A DNA stretch of 64,000 bases from Halovulum marinum (GTDB lineage Bacteria > Pseudomonadota > Alphaproteobacteria > Rhodobacterales > Rhodobacteraceae), in assembly GCF_009697225.1 (NCBI RefSeq), contig NZ_WIND01000004.1, positions 79,065-143,064 of the forward strand, read 5' to 3'. The notes below the pieces were generated by a model. The model made no database searches and was not told where the DNA came from. It was given only the letters and a program-made list of their open reading frames with translations. Position 1 is the stretch's first letter. Every line of letters starts with the position of its first letter. Positions 1-8,507 of this stretch are shown here, in pieces. Both the position numbers and the translations under genes were made by a program.

Positions 1-1
1 G

Positions 2-862
2 AACGTCTCGGGCCAGCTCAACGCCGCGCTCGCCAGCCTCGAGCGGCTGTACCAGCTGTTCGACGCCCGCCCGCGGGTGCCGCCGCGCCCGGCGGCGGCA
101 CCCGCGGCGGCGCCGGTGCCCGCGGGCGACATCGCGTTCCGCGACGTGCGGCTGTCCTACGACGGCCAGCCGGTGCTGCGCGGCCTCGACTTCACCGCGC
201 GGCGCGGCCGGACCACGGCGCTGGTCGGCGCCAGCGGCGCCGGCAAGAGCACGGTGTTCAACCTGCTGACCCGGCTGATCGAGCCCGACGCCGGCAGCAT
301 CACCATCGGCGGCGCGGACATCGCGGCGCTCGACCTCGCGGCGCTGCGCGGGCATTTCGCGCTGGTGGCGCAGGACGCGGCGCTGTTCGACGAGACCATC
401 CGCCAGAACATCGCGCTGGGCCGGCTGGACGCGACCGACGCGCAGATCGAGGCCGCCGCCGACCGCGCCACCGTGGCCGAGTTCGCCGACCGCCTGCCGC
501 AGGGGCTCGACAGCCCGGCCGGCCCGCGCGGCGCCAACCTGTCGGGCGGGCAGCGCCAGCGCGTGGCGATCGCGCGGGCGATGCTGCGCGACGCGCCGGT
601 GCTGCTGCTCGACGAGCCGACCTCGGCGCTCGACGCCCGCGCCGAAGCGAAGATCCAGCAGGCGCTGGAACGGCTGGCCGAGGGCCGGACGACGCTGGTG
701 ATCGCGCACCGGCTGGCGACGATCCGCGGCGCCGACCACATCGTGGTGCTCGACCAGGGCCGCGTCGCCGAGCAGGGCCGCCATGACGAATTGCTGGACC
801 GCGGCGGGCTCTACACCCAGCTGCACCGGCTGCAGATCGGCACCGCCGCCGCCAGCGGCTGA
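2..862 (+). CDS. ABC exporter, fused permease/ATPase (5' truncated by window)
   Basis: C-terminal part of an ABC exporter that would pump a lipid, peptide or drug across the inner membrane. The reading frame is already open at base 2, and the first ~25 residues (ending LERLYQLFDAR) look like the end of the transmembrane domain, so the true start lies outside the window. The nucleotide-binding domain is complete: Walker A GASGAGKST near base 230, signature LSGGQRQR near 540, Walker B VLLLDEPTSALD near 600, switch His in IAHRLATI. Fused TMD-NBD architecture is the MsbA/LapB-like half-transporter type; the substrate cannot be told from the NBD. It converges on the LysR gene at 1026. Confidence 0.9.
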   Translation, partial: NVSGQLNAALASLERLYQLFDARPRVPPRPAAAPAAAPVPAGDIAFRDVRLSYDGQPVLRGLDFTARRGRTTALVGASGAGKSTVFNLLTRLIEPDAGSITIGGADIAALDLAALRGHFALVAQDAALFDETIRQNIALGRLDATDAQIEAAADRATVAEFADRLPQGLDSPAGPRGANLSGGQRQRVAIARAMLRDAPVLLLDEPTSALDARAEAKIQQALERLAEGRTTLVIAHRLATIRGADHIVVLDQGRVAEQGRHDELLDRGGLYTQLHRLQIGTAAASG

Positions 863-940
863 CCGCCGACCGCTGCAAGCGCCCGGACCCGCGCGCCAGC
901 GCGGGCCGGGCCCGACCGCGCGAAGCGATCCGACAGGATC

Positions 941-960
941 GCGCCCGCCCGGGCGGGCGC
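941..960. terminator. perfect GC palindrome between convergent genes
   Basis: Two 10-base arms (GCGCCCGCCC and its complement) directly abut, giving a perfect 20 bp palindrome in the 163 bp gap between the convergent ABC exporter and LysR genes. There is no T-run on either side, so it could act as a Rho-assisted bidirectional transcription barrier rather than a classical intrinsic terminator. Nothing else is seen in the gap. Confidence 0.45.
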
Positions 961-1025
961 ACCCCCGGCACCGGATCCTCGCGGACCGCGACACCAGCGC
1001 GTCGATCACCTTGCCCCCCGAGCCG

Positions 1026-1940
1026 TCAGGCGCTCCGCTCCAGCGCCGGCAGGTGCGCCTCCAGCACCGCCAGGAACGCGTCGCGCATCGGGTCGCGCGC
1101 GCCCCGCGCCCAGGCGGCGGCCAGCGCCAGCGTCACGCGCGGCGCGCCGCCGCGGACCGACAGCGGCACGAATCGCACCCCCGGCACGCCCGGCCGCGCG
1201 GTCCAGCGCGGCACGATCGCCAGCCCGGTGCCGGTCGCCACCAGCCCGACGATGGTGTGCTTCTCCTCGGCCACCTGGGCGATGCGCGCGGTCAGCCCGG
1301 CGTCGAGGAGCAGCCGGATCGTCAGATCGTGCGAATGCGGCCGCGAGCGCCGGTCGGGCACGATCAGCGGCGCGTCGGCCAGTTCGGCGACATCGAGCGC
1401 GGGCCGGTCCGCCAGCGGGTGCCGCTCGGGCAGCGCCACCACCGCGGTCTCGCAGAACAGCGTGCGGAAGCTCAACCGCGGGTCGCGCACCTCCGGCGGC
1501 CGGCAGATGGCGATGTCCAGGCTGCCGCTCAGCAGCTTCGGCAGCAGGTGGATGGTCTTGCGCTCGACCAGCCGGATCTCCAGTCCGGGATGCGCGGCGC
1601 GCACCAGCTGCAGCAGCTGCGGCATCAGCCCGGCGGCGTCGCTGTCGATCGCGCCGACCCTCAGCGCCGCGGGCTCCGGCCGGCGCAGGCCGCGCCCCCG
1701 GCGCTCGAACCGCTCGGCCTGCGCGATCAGCGCCCGCGCGTCCGCCAGAAGCGTCGCGCCCGCCTCGGTCAGCGCCACGCTGCGCGTCGTGCGCAGGAAC
1801 AGCCGGGTCTGCAGCCGCTCCTCCAGCAGCCGGATCTGCCGGCCCAGCGACGCCGGCAGCATGTCCGGCGCCTGCGCCGCGCGGCCGAAGTGCAGCCGGT
1901 CCGCCACCGCCACGAAACACCTGATCTGGTCGATGTCCAT
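1026..1940 (-). CDS. LysR-family transcriptional regulator
   Basis: DNA-binding regulator of 304 residues, the usual LysR length. The N-terminal helix-turn-helix (residues ~1-60: MDIDQIRCFVAVADRLHFGR, then SLGRQIRLLEERL) is followed by the LysR effector-binding domain with periplasmic-binding fold. The frame is open for 34 more codons upstream, but MDIDQ aligns with the canonical LysR N-terminus, so ATG at 1940 is preferred. It is divergent from the dehydrogenase gene at 2101 across a 160 bp AT-richer gap, the classical arrangement for a LysR activator and its target; tartrate or malate catabolism would be a natural effector pathway, by inference only. Confidence 0.9.
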   Translation of the reverse strand: MDIDQIRCFVAVADRLHFGRAAQAPDMLPASLGRQIRLLEERLQTRLFLRTTRSVALTEAGATLLADARALIAQAERFERRGRGLRRPEPAALRVGAIDSDAAGLMPQLLQLVRAAHPGLEIRLVERKTIHLLPKLLSGSLDIAICRPPEVRDPRLSFRTLFCETAVVALPERHPLADRPALDVAELADAPLIVPDRRSRPHSHDLTIRLLLDAGLTARIAQVAEEKHTIVGLVATGTGLAIVPRWTARPGVPGVRFVPLSVRGGAPRVTLALAAAWARGARDPMRDAFLAVLEAHLPALERSA

Positions 1941-2100
1941 GCGCCGCCTCCGGCGGCCCGGCCCCGCGCCGGATTGGACGATTTCTTTATATAATCCTGC
2001 GCCGGGTGAGATACCCCCGATCACGGCGCTAGCGTGCCGCACGACCGCCGGCCCCCGGCATCACATCAGGCCCGGCATCACATCAGGACGGACCCCAGCC
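1941..2100. promoter_or_regulatory. divergent promoter region, LysR / dehydrogenase
   Basis: The 160 bp gap contains the only AT-rich tract in this neighbourhood (about 1980-1998), with TATAAT at 1990-1995 readable as a -10 element for the + strand gene. A short tandem direct repeat (ggcatcacatca / ggcatcacatca, 2058-2082) also lies here. LysR proteins normally bind such divergent gaps; no clear T-N11-A box could be assigned with confidence. Confidence 0.4.
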
Positions 2101-2757
2101 ATGAACCGCTACCGCATCGCCGCCATCCCCGCCGACGGCATCGGCCCCGAGGTGATCGCCGCCGGGCTCCAGGCGCTCGCGGCGCTGGAAAGGCGCGACG
2201 GCGGCTTCGCGCTCGAGGCGACCGAATTCGACTGGGGCTCGGACCGCTACCGGCGCACCGGCGCGCTGATGCCCGAGGACGGGCCGCAGCAGCTGAAGGC
2301 GTTCGACGCGATCTTCTTCGGCGCGGTCGGCGCGCCCGACGTGCCCGACCACCTGACGCTGTGGGGGCTGCGGCTGCCGATCTGCCAGGGCCTGGACCAG
2401 TACGCCAACGTGCACGCCGACATCCTGTCGGACCTGGCCGGCGCGCTCGCCGGCAGCCTCGGCGTCGCGCCGACCGGCAACATCGACCCCGAGCGGCGCT
2501 TCCCGTCGATGTTCGAGCCGATCCACGGCTCGGCCTTCGACATCACCGGCAAGGGCATCGCCAATCCGGTGGCGACGTTCTGGACCGCGGCGCAGATGCT
2601 CGACCACCTCGGCGAGCCGCAGGCCGCCGCGCGGCTGATGCGGGCAGTCGAGGCGATCTGCGCCGCCGGCATCGCCACTCCCGACATCGGCGGCACCGCC
2701 ACCACCGGCGAGGTCACCGAGGCGGTGTGCGACGCGATCCGCGGCGCCAACGTCTGA
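2101..2757 (+). pseudogene. tartrate/D-malate/isopropylmalate-type dehydrogenase with internal in-frame deletion
   Basis: Member of the NAD-dependent beta-decarboxylating dehydrogenase family (tartrate dehydrogenase TtuC/DmlA, LeuB). Residues 1-105 match the family N-terminus (ADGIGPEV, then GAVGAPDVPDHLTLWGLRL and LDQYANV) and residues ~106-218 match the C-terminus (HADILSDLAGALAGSLG, PTGNIDPERRFPSMFEPIHG, GGTATTGEV). The protein is 218 residues, whereas the family is ~350-360; roughly 135-140 central residues are missing at the join YANV|HADI. The lost block normally carries the REN region, substrate-binding arginines, the catalytic Tyr and Lys, and one metal-binding Asp, so activity is not expected. 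The frame is preserved across the join, so a short protein could still be made. Start ATG at 2101 is the family N-terminus. Confidence 0.8.
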
Positions 2758-2802
2758 CGTTGCGGGAACGGCGCGGGCGCGGACCCTCCCGCGCCGCCGT
2801 GG

Positions 2803-4386
2803 CTAAAGCCCCAGCGCGCAGCCGTCCTTGCGCGGGTCCGAGGCGCCGATCAGCACCCCGCGCGCATGGTCGATGCGGATTGCCTGCGCGCCGCCGATCG
2901 GCGCCCGCGGCACCACCACCCGGTGCCCCTTGTCGGCCAGCAACGGGTGCAGCGCGGCGGCATGGCCCGCCTCCAGCCGCAGCTCGCCCGCCTCGGGAAA
3001 CGCGCGCGGCGCGTCGATCGCCTGCTGCGGGTCCATACCGAAATCCAGCATGTTCGACAGGAACCTCACATGCCCGGCGGCCTGGTACTGGCCGCCCATC
3101 ACCCCGAACGGCATGGTGACGCGGCCGTCCTCGACCAGCATCGCCGGGATGATCGTGTGCAGCGGCCGCTTGCCCGGCCCGGCCTCGTTCGGGTGCCCCG
3201 GCTCCAGGCAGAACCCCGAGCCGCGGTTCTGGAACAGGATGCCGGTGTCCGGGTCGACGATCCCCGAGCCGAAGCTGTTGAAGATCGAGTAGATCAGCGA
3301 CACCGCCATGCCGTCGCCGTCGACCACGCACAGATAGACCGTGTCGCGGTGCGCCGCGCCGGCCGCCGCCGCCGGGTCGGGCAGCGCCCGGTCCGGGTCG
3401 ATCAGCGCCGCCAGCCGCTCGGCCAGCGCCGGATCGGTCAGCCGCGCCACCGCCTCGTCCGCGGTCGCCGGATCGGCCACGAACCGGTTGCGCGCGTCAT
3501 AGGCCAGCTTCGCCGCCTCGGCCTCGAGGTGCACCCTCGCCGCGCCGAACGGGTCCAGCCGGCCGATGTCGTGCCGCTCCAGGATCGCCGCCAGCAGCAG
3601 CGCGGTGACGCCCTGCCCGTTCGGCGGCAGCTCGACCAGCTCGGCGCCGCGGTAGCGGCCGCGGATCGGCGCGACGTAGTCGCAGGCCTGCGCGGCGAAA
3701 TCCGCCTCGGCGTGATCGCCGCCGGCGGCGCGCAGCGCGGCCACCATGCCGGCGGCGGCCGCGCCCTCGTAGAACGCCGCCCGGCCCTCGGCCGCGATCC
3801 GGCGCAGCAGCGCCGCCTGCCGCGGCGCGCGGAAGATGTCGCCAACCGCAGGCGGCCGTCCGCCGATCAGGTACTGCGCCCGCGCCGCGCCCTGCAGCCG
3901 GTCCTCTGCCAGCCGCCAGTCCAGCGCCACCCGCGGCGCCACCGGCACGCCGCGCTCGGCATGGTCGATCGCCGGCGCCAGCACCCGCTCCAGCCCCAGC
4001 ACGCCATAGTCCTCGGACAGCCGCACGAAACCGTCGACCGCGCCGGGCACGGTCACCGCGCGGGCGTCGGTCGGCGGGATCGCGGCCAGCCCCTCGGCGC
4101 GCAGCCGCGCGGCATCGAGCCCCGCCGGCGCCCGCCCCGAGGCGTTCAGCCCGACGATCTCCTCGCGGCCGGCGGGCTTGACCAGGGCGAACAGATCGCC
4201 GCCCAGCCCGGTGGACTGCGGCTCGCAGATGTTCAGCAGCACTGCGGCGCCGATGGCGGCGTCGACCGCGTTGCCGCCCGCCGCCAGCAGGCGCACCGCC
4301 TCCTGCGTCGCCAGCGGGTGCGAGGTCGCGGCCATGCCGCCCACGGCGTAGACGGGGGAACGGTCCGGGTGGTGAAAGTCGCGCAT
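2803..4386 (-). CDS. ggt: gamma-glutamyltransferase family protein
   Basis: Ntn-hydrolase of 527 residues that would cleave or transfer gamma-glutamyl groups (glutathione and related amides) after autocatalytic splitting into two subunits. The expected processing site and nucleophile are seen in HRDTVYLCVVD with Thr349 as the new N-terminus of the small subunit; glycine-rich GGQYQAAGHV follows near residue 431. The N-terminus (MRDFHHPDRSP) shows no signal peptide, so it resembles the cytoplasmic GGT-like/acylase branch rather than the secreted E. coli enzyme. ATG at 4386 was chosen over the 35-codon upstream extension, which is Arg-rich and unlike the family. Confidence 0.88.
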   Translation of the reverse strand: MRDFHHPDRSPVYAVGGMAATSHPLATQEAVRLLAAGGNAVDAAIGAAVLLNICEPQSTGLGGDLFALVKPAGREEIVGLNASGRAPAGLDAARLRAEGLAAIPPTDARAVTVPGAVDGFVRLSEDYGVLGLERVLAPAIDHAERGVPVAPRVALDWRLAEDRLQGAARAQYLIGGRPPAVGDIFRAPRQAALLRRIAAEGRAAFYEGAAAAGMVAALRAAGGDHAEADFAAQACDYVAPIRGRYRGAELVELPPNGQGVTALLLAAILERHDIGRLDPFGAARVHLEAEAAKLAYDARNRFVADPATADEAVARLTDPALAERLAALIDPDRALPDPAAAAGAAHRDTVYLCVVDGDGMAVSLIYSIFNSFGSGIVDPDTGILFQNRGSGFCLEPGHPNEAGPGKRPLHTIIPAMLVEDGRVTMPFGVMGGQYQAAGHVRFLSNMLDFGMDPQQAIDAPRAFPEAGELRLEAGHAAALHPLLADKGHRVVVPRAPIGGAQAIRIDHARGVLIGASDPRKDGCALGL

Positions 4387-4583
4387 GTCTCGAATGTCCG
4401 GCTGGCTGTGCTTCGCCCACCACCTAGCGCATCGGCGCGGGCGTGTCAGCGGGCGAACGGCAACCGGCGCCGCCAGGACATGGGGGGCCAAACCCGACGG
4501 CGCCGGAGGAAGCTCGCTGGAGCAACGAGAGGACTATGCGCAGGCCACTGCGGCAAGCGGTGGGAGAAACTGTGGTCCGAAAA

Positions 4584-4616
4584 AGGCCTTTCTGGCGCAT
4601 CCGCCTAGAAAGGCTT
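4584..4616. promoter_or_regulatory. strong hairpin overlapping the DUF2794 ribosome-binding site
   Basis: Arms GCCTTTCTGGCG (4586-4597) and CGCC-T-AGAAAGGC (4602-4614) form a 12 bp stem with a 4-base loop and one bulged T. On the + strand the 3' arm contains AGAAAGG, the putative Shine-Dalgarno of the ATG at 4623, so the folded RNA would hide it. On the - strand the same stem is followed by CTTTTTC, which makes it look like an intrinsic terminator or attenuator about 200 bases ahead of the gamma-glutamyltransferase start. Which role is real cannot be told from sequence. Confidence 0.55.
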
Positions 4617-4622
4617 GCCAAA

Positions 4623-5000
4623 ATGGCGGGGTTCGGGAATGCTTCGGGCATGGTCCACCCCACCGGCGCCTCCGTCACCCGCCTGAACGCCGCGCCGCGG
4701 CAGGTCAGCTTCCACCGAAGCGAGCTGTCGGTGATCCTGCAGCTCTACGGCCGCATGGTCGCGCTGGGCGAATGGCGCGACTACGGCATCTCGATGCTGC
4801 GCGACGTGGCGGTGTTCGCGATCTTCCGCCGCGCCGCCGAGCACCCGCTCTACCGGATCGAGAAGCGCCCGGCGCTGGCCGGCCGCCAGGGGCAGTACGC
4901 GGTGATCGGCATGGATGGCCGGATCCTCAAGCGCGGCCACGACCTGCGCACCGTGCTGCGGGTGCTGGAAAAGAAACTCATCCGCGCCGTCGAGGACTGA
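4623..5000 (+). CDS. DUF2794 family protein
   Basis: Small alphaproteobacterial protein of unknown function; 125 residues from ATG 4623, or 116 from ATG 4650. The conserved core begins at QVSFHRSELSVILQLYGRM and runs through GEWRDYGI, FRRAAEHPLYRIEK and GRILKRGHDL to the C-terminus. ATG 4623 has AGAAAGG nine bases upstream, but that site lies inside a strong hairpin; ATG 4650 would avoid it but has a poorer site. No signal peptide or membrane segment is seen. It is transcribed away from the gamma-glutamyltransferase gene and towards the NlpC/P60 gene. Family assignment is from recalled conserved motifs. Confidence 0.8.
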   Translation: MAGFGNASGMVHPTGASVTRLNAAPRQVSFHRSELSVILQLYGRMVALGEWRDYGISMLRDVAVFAIFRRAAEHPLYRIEKRPALAGRQGQYAVIGMDGRILKRGHDLRTVLRVLEKKLIRAVED

Positions 5001-5054
5001 CGCCGCAGCCTCCGGCGGGGCTATTTGCAGCAAAGTGGAAGCCGGGGCGTGCCC

Positions 5055-5909
5055 CTAGGCCAGCCGCCGCGCGGCGGTGACCGGGCCGGTGTCGGTCGCG
5101 GCGATCCGCGCCAGCGCCGGCCGCAGCGGCTCGATCGCCACCGCCATGTGGTGCGCGTTGGCGTGCAGCAGCGTGTCCGGCGCCGCCACGATGGCGACGT
5201 GGCCGCGCCAGAACAGCAGGTCGCCGCGCCGGCAGGCGCCGTCCGCCGGTGCGCCCAGCGCCTGCTGCTGGTCCGAATCCCGCGGCGCCGCGACGCCGGT
5301 GGCGGCCAGCGCCAGCTGCACCAGCGCCGAGCAGTCCAGCCCGGCCTGGCTGCGCCCGCCCCAAAGATACGGCACCCCGACCAGCCGCTCGGCGACAGCG
5401 ACGAAATCGCCGGGTGCGGCGCGGCCCAGCAGCGGCCGCGGGCACCAGCGGCCGCAGCCCAGCCGGGCATAGCCGTCGCGCTCTTCGGCCACGCGCACCC
5501 GCGCCAGCCAGGGCAGCGCGCCGCAGGGCACCTGCTTCAGCCCCGGTGCGGCATAAAGCTGGGTGCCGCGGCCGGTCACCAGGAACTCGGGGGCAGGGTC
5601 ATCGTCCGGGCCGGCCTCGTCCGGGGCCAGCCCGGCGCCGGCGACGTAGCCGACATAGCCGTCGGCGGCGTTCTGCACCCAGGCCATGCCGCTGCCGGGG
5701 TCGGCCGCGTACAGGTCGACCGCCTCGCCGTGCAGCAGCTGCGTGGTCAGCGCGCCGGACCCGTCCGGGCCGGCGAACATGTCCAGCAGCGGCGCCGCCA
5801 CCCGCATCCGCGTCGGCGCGGCATAGCGGTCGGCCGCGATCCGGCCGCGCAGGTGCGCCGCCGCCAGGTCGGGCCGCGCCGGGGTGATGCGCGGATCGAA
5901 CCCGGTCAC
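5055..5909 (-). CDS. NlpC/P60 family peptidase with SH3-like N-terminal region
   Basis: Predicted cell-wall endopeptidase of 284 residues that would cut peptide stems of peptidoglycan. The C-terminal NlpC/P60 domain shows Cys193 in LDCSALVQL, His237 in RGHVAIV and a third polar residue His249. The N-terminal ~170 residues look like the SH3b-type segments common in this family (LTTQLLHGEAV, then a second region around GRGTQLYA). No signal peptide is seen. The start is GTG at 5909, sharing GTGA with the aminopeptidase stop (4-base overlap), so the two are translationally coupled; this leucyl-aminopeptidase plus NlpC/P60 pairing suggests joint recycling of wall peptides, by inference. Confidence 0.85.
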   Translation of the reverse strand: MTGFDPRITPARPDLAAAHLRGRIAADRYAAPTRMRVAAPLLDMFAGPDGSGALTTQLLHGEAVDLYAADPGSGMAWVQNAADGYVGYVAGAGLAPDEAGPDDDPAPEFLVTGRGTQLYAAPGLKQVPCGALPWLARVRVAEERDGYARLGCGRWCPRPLLGRAAPGDFVAVAERLVGVPYLWGGRSQAGLDCSALVQLALAATGVAAPRDSDQQQALGAPADGACRRGDLLFWRGHVAIVAAPDTLLHANAHHMAVAIEPLRPALARIAATDTGPVTAARRLA

Positions 5910-7306
5910 CGCGCGGCCCCGCCGCCGTGGCGCGCCGCCAGCACCTCCAGCAGCGCCCGCGCGCCCTGGCAGGCGCCGCCCCGCGGCCGCGCCGGCTTGG
6001 CCGCCGGGGTCCAGCCGTAGACGTCGAAATGCGCGTAGGCCCCGGCGCCGTCGACGAAACGGCGCAGGAACAGAGCGGCGGTGATCGAGCCGGCAAAGCC
6101 GCCCCTGGGGGCGTTGTCCAGATCGGCGATCTCGGGCTCGATCATCTCCTCGTAGGGGTCGAAGAACGGCATCCGCCACAGCGGATCGGCGCGCGTGGCG
6201 GCGGCGGCGGCCAGCTCCGCCGCCAGCGCCTCGTCGTCGGTGTAGAGCGGCGGCACGTCCGGGCCCAGCGCCACCCGCGCGGCGCCGGTCAGCGTGGCCA
6301 TCGACACCAGCAGCGCCGGCGCCTCCTCGGCCGCCAGCGCCAGCGCGTCGGCCAGCACCAGCCGCCCCTCGGCGTCGGTGTTGTTGATCTCGACGGTCAA
6401 CCCGTTGCGCGCGGTCAGCACGTCGCCGGGCCGGAACGCCCCGGCCGAGATGCTGTTCTCGACCGCCGGGATCAGCACCCGCAGCCGCAGCCGCAGCTTC
6501 AGCCGCATGATCATCTGCGCCAGCCCCAGCACCGTGGCGGCACCGCCCATGTCCTTCTTCATCAGCCCCATCGAGGCGCCCGGCTTGATGTTCAGCCCGC
6601 CGGTGTCGAAGCACACGCCCTTGCCGACCAGCGTCACCGCCGGCGCGTCCGCCGCGCCCCAGGCGATGTCGATCAGCCGCGGCGCCTTGTCCGAGGCGCG
6701 GCCGACGGCGTGGATCATCGGGAAGTTCCGCTCCAGCAGCGCGTCGCCGCGGATCACCGAGACCGCGGCGCCCTCGGCCTCGGCCAGCGCCCGGGCCGCC
6801 GCCTCCAGCTCGTCCGGGCCCATGTCGTTGGCCGGGGTGTTGATCAGATCGCAGGCCAGCGCGACGCCGGCGGCCTCCTGCTCCAGCCGGGCGGCGTCGA
6901 CGCCGGCGGGGGCGACCAGCGCCGCCTCCTGCGCGGGCCTGTCGGCGTAGCGGTCGAAGCGGTAGGCCGACAGCAGCCAGGCCAGCGCCAGCCGGGTGCG
7001 GTCGGGTCCGTCCGGCGCATCGTCCAGCGCATAGGTGCCGGCGGGCAGCGCGCCGGCCAGGTTGCCCAGCGGGAACTGCTGGCGCGCGCGCTCGGCCGCG
7101 GTGCCCCAGCCAGCCAGCACCATCTCCAGCCCGCCCCCGGGCGAGAACAGCAGCCGCACCTCGCCCAGCTTGCCGGCGAACGGCTGCACCTGCAGCTGGG
7201 CGCGGGCCGGCGCCGGCAGCGCGGCGGCGAACGCCTCGGCCGTCTCGGCCGGCAGCACGTGGATCGGGGTGGCGTCGGGGGTGGGCGCGGCGAACCGTGC
7301 GGTCAT
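5906..7306 (-). CDS. leucyl aminopeptidase family protein (M17)
   Basis: Two-metal cytosolic aminopeptidase of 466 residues that removes N-terminal amino acids from peptides. The M17 signature is intact: Lys229 and Asp234 in [16 protein letters not shown], Lys241, Asp252, and [14 protein letters not shown] with Asp311, Glu313 and Arg315. The N-terminal 150 residues are the poorly conserved regulatory domain. ATG at 7306 is preceded by AGGAG nine bases away; a 27-codon extension further upstream is not family-like. First gene of a two-gene operon with the NlpC/P60 peptidase. Confidence 0.92.
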   Translation of the reverse strand: MTARFAAPTPDATPIHVLPAETAEAFAAALPAPARAQLQVQPFAGKLGEVRLLFSPGGGLEMVLAGWGTAAERARQQFPLGNLAGALPAGTYALDDAPDGPDRTRLALAWLLSAYRFDRYADRPAQEAALVAPAGVDAARLEQEAAGVALACDLINTPANDMGPDELEAAARALAEAEGAAVSVIRGDALLERNFPMIHAVGRASDKAPRLIDIAWGAADAPAVTLVGKGVCFDTGGLNIKPGASMGLMKKDMGGAATVLGLAQMIMRLKLRLRLRVLIPAVENSISAGAFRPGDVLTARNGLTVEINNTDAEGRLVLADALALAAEEAPALLVSMATLTGAARVALGPDVPPLYTDDEALAAELAAAAATRADPLWRMPFFDPYEEMIEPEIADLDNAPRGGFAGSITAALFLRRFVDGAGAYAHFDVYGWTPAAKPARPRGGACQGARALLEVLAARHGGGAAR

Positions 7307-7361
7307 CGGGCGAAACTCCTTCGGATCTGCGCCCGACCCTAGTGATTCCGCCGGATTTGCC

Positions 7362-7472
7362 AAGCAGGGCGGGCGGATCATCAACAACGGCTCGATCTCG
7401 GCGCATGTGCCGCGCCCCGGCTCGGAGCCCTACACCGCCAGCAAGCACGCGATCAGCGGCCTGACCAAGACG
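7362..7472 (+). pseudogene. short-chain dehydrogenase/reductase remnant
   Basis: A ~37-codon fragment reading [14 protein letters not shown], then [19 protein letters not shown]. This is the SDR active-site segment (Ser in GSISA, Tyr and Lys in YTASK). The match stops abruptly at both sides: upstream is the leader of the aminopeptidase gene and downstream the frame runs into eight unrelated residues and a stop. There is no Rossmann N-terminus or SDR C-terminus nearby. It marks one edge of a scar that contains the lower-GC isochorismatase-family gene. Confidence 0.75.
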
Positions 7473-7513
7473 TTGTGGCTGACGCGAACGGCTGATTGAC
7501 CGTTCCAATACGA

Positions 7514-7543
7514 ATGATCGCGCCGTCGCTGCGGCGCGATCAT
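7514..7543. terminator. 12 bp perfect inverted repeat downstream of isochorismatase gene
   Basis: ATGATCGCGCCG and CGGCGCGATCAT flank a 6-base loop, 45 bases past the stop of the - strand gene at 7589. There is no T-run, so it may be a weak terminator or a leftover of the event that brought the gene in. It sits between the SDR remnant and the acquired gene. Confidence 0.5.
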
Positions 7544-7588
7544 GTACTCGACGGACTACCGCGAGCCCAACAAGACTGTCGCCAAACG

Positions 7589-8200
7589 TCAGAAAAGCGT
7601 TTGAACCTCCGTTGATCTGATCAGGTTGGCGTATTTCTGCTCCATGTCGAAAAGGTTCGCTTCATGTGGACCTCGGGCCCGGTCGCCCACGCAATCCGAA
7701 ATGACCGTCGGGCGGAAATTGCTGCTGATGGCATCCACGACCGTGGCTCTGACACATCCGCTTGTCGTCGCGCCGACCACGGCGACCGCGTCGACAGACT
7801 TCCCGCGCAAGACCGATCCAAGATTCGTGTCGAAGAATGCGGACGGCTGGGTCTTGCAGAGCACGTACTCGCCCCGCCTGGGCCGCAAGATATCGATGAC
7901 ATGGCTGACCGGATTGCTGTCCGTCAGTTCACGCAGACGGGGGGCTTTCTCACACCAGGCACCCGCGTCGTACCCGTCCTCGGCGTAGACGATGCGGGTG
8001 AAGACGATCGGGAGACCCTGGCTCCTGAATGCCGCCAGAACTCCCACGCTGGCCTTTGCCGCATCAAGGCAATTGCCGCCGCCGAAAATCTCCGGGTCGA
8101 TGAAGCCGTTCACGAAATCGACCACGATCAACGCCGTCCGTTTGCCCCTTTCGAGAGCACCGCCGAGTCCTTGTTTTCTGTAAATGTCCGCCTGGGCCAT
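7589..8200 (-). CDS. isochorismatase-family cysteine hydrolase (N-carbamoylsarcosine amidase-like)
   Basis: Cysteine hydrolase of 203 residues. The catalytic triad of the family is visible: Asp28 in LIVVDFVNGF, Lys116 in LCKTQPSAFF and Cys149 in GATTSGCVRAT, the latter next to the usual cis-peptide. The N-terminus (GLGGALERGKRTALIVVDFV) resembles the N-carbamoylsarcosine amidohydrolase branch; the actual substrate is unknown. Base composition is clearly lower in GC than the neighbours, with codons such as AAA, ACT and TTG used freely, which points to recent transfer. The frame is open for 85 codons upstream, where it runs into the DMT transporter remnant; ATG at 8200 is the family N-terminus. 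Confidence 0.85.
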   Translation of the reverse strand: MAQADIYRKQGLGGALERGKRTALIVVDFVNGFIDPEIFGGGNCLDAAKASVGVLAAFRSQGLPIVFTRIVYAEDGYDAGAWCEKAPRLRELTDSNPVSHVIDILRPRRGEYVLCKTQPSAFFDTNLGSVLRGKSVDAVAVVGATTSGCVRATVVDAISSNFRPTVISDCVGDRARGPHEANLFDMEQKYANLIRSTEVQTLF

Positions 8201-8329
8201 GGGACGTGTCCGGTGAGGTGTCGCCTGGACAATAGCACGTTCCAGCCTGGGAGGGCAGTTCGGTCCGCATGACTGATTGTCATTGCCGACTATGGGGAGT
8301 TCAATTTCGGTGCACGATACCTGTCCTCG

Positions 8330-8505
8330 AACCAGTCCGCCGAACGACGCCCCCTGGCGCGGCCCGCCCGCGGTGCCGCCGGGGGTCGTCACCGGCTTCT
8401 TCGGCGGGCGCTTGCGCTCGCGCAGCCAGATGTAGAGGCCGGCGCCGACGATCACCGCGGTGCCGGCGATGGTGTCGGCTGCCAGCGCCGCCGCCGCGGC
8501 GCGAT
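8330..8505 (-). pseudogene. C-terminal remnant of a DMT/EamA-type transporter
   Basis: On the - strand, codons reading LAADTIAGTAVIVGAGLYIWLRER-KRPPKK resemble the last transmembrane helix and cytoplasmic tail of EamA/RhaT-type drug/metabolite transporters. The other nine helices are absent: directly upstream lies the stop of the gene at 8508. The fragment runs in frame into the leader of the isochorismatase gene, and the GC content drops near 8330. The rest of the 8201-8507 interval holds only that leader; no other gene is seen. Confidence 0.6.
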
Positions 8506-8507
8506 CG

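Noticed and set aside
4387-4622. 35-codon N-terminal extension of the gamma-glutamyltransferase as a signal peptide
   Set aside because: The extension is Arg/Pro-rich without a hydrophobic core, so it is unlikely to be an export signal.
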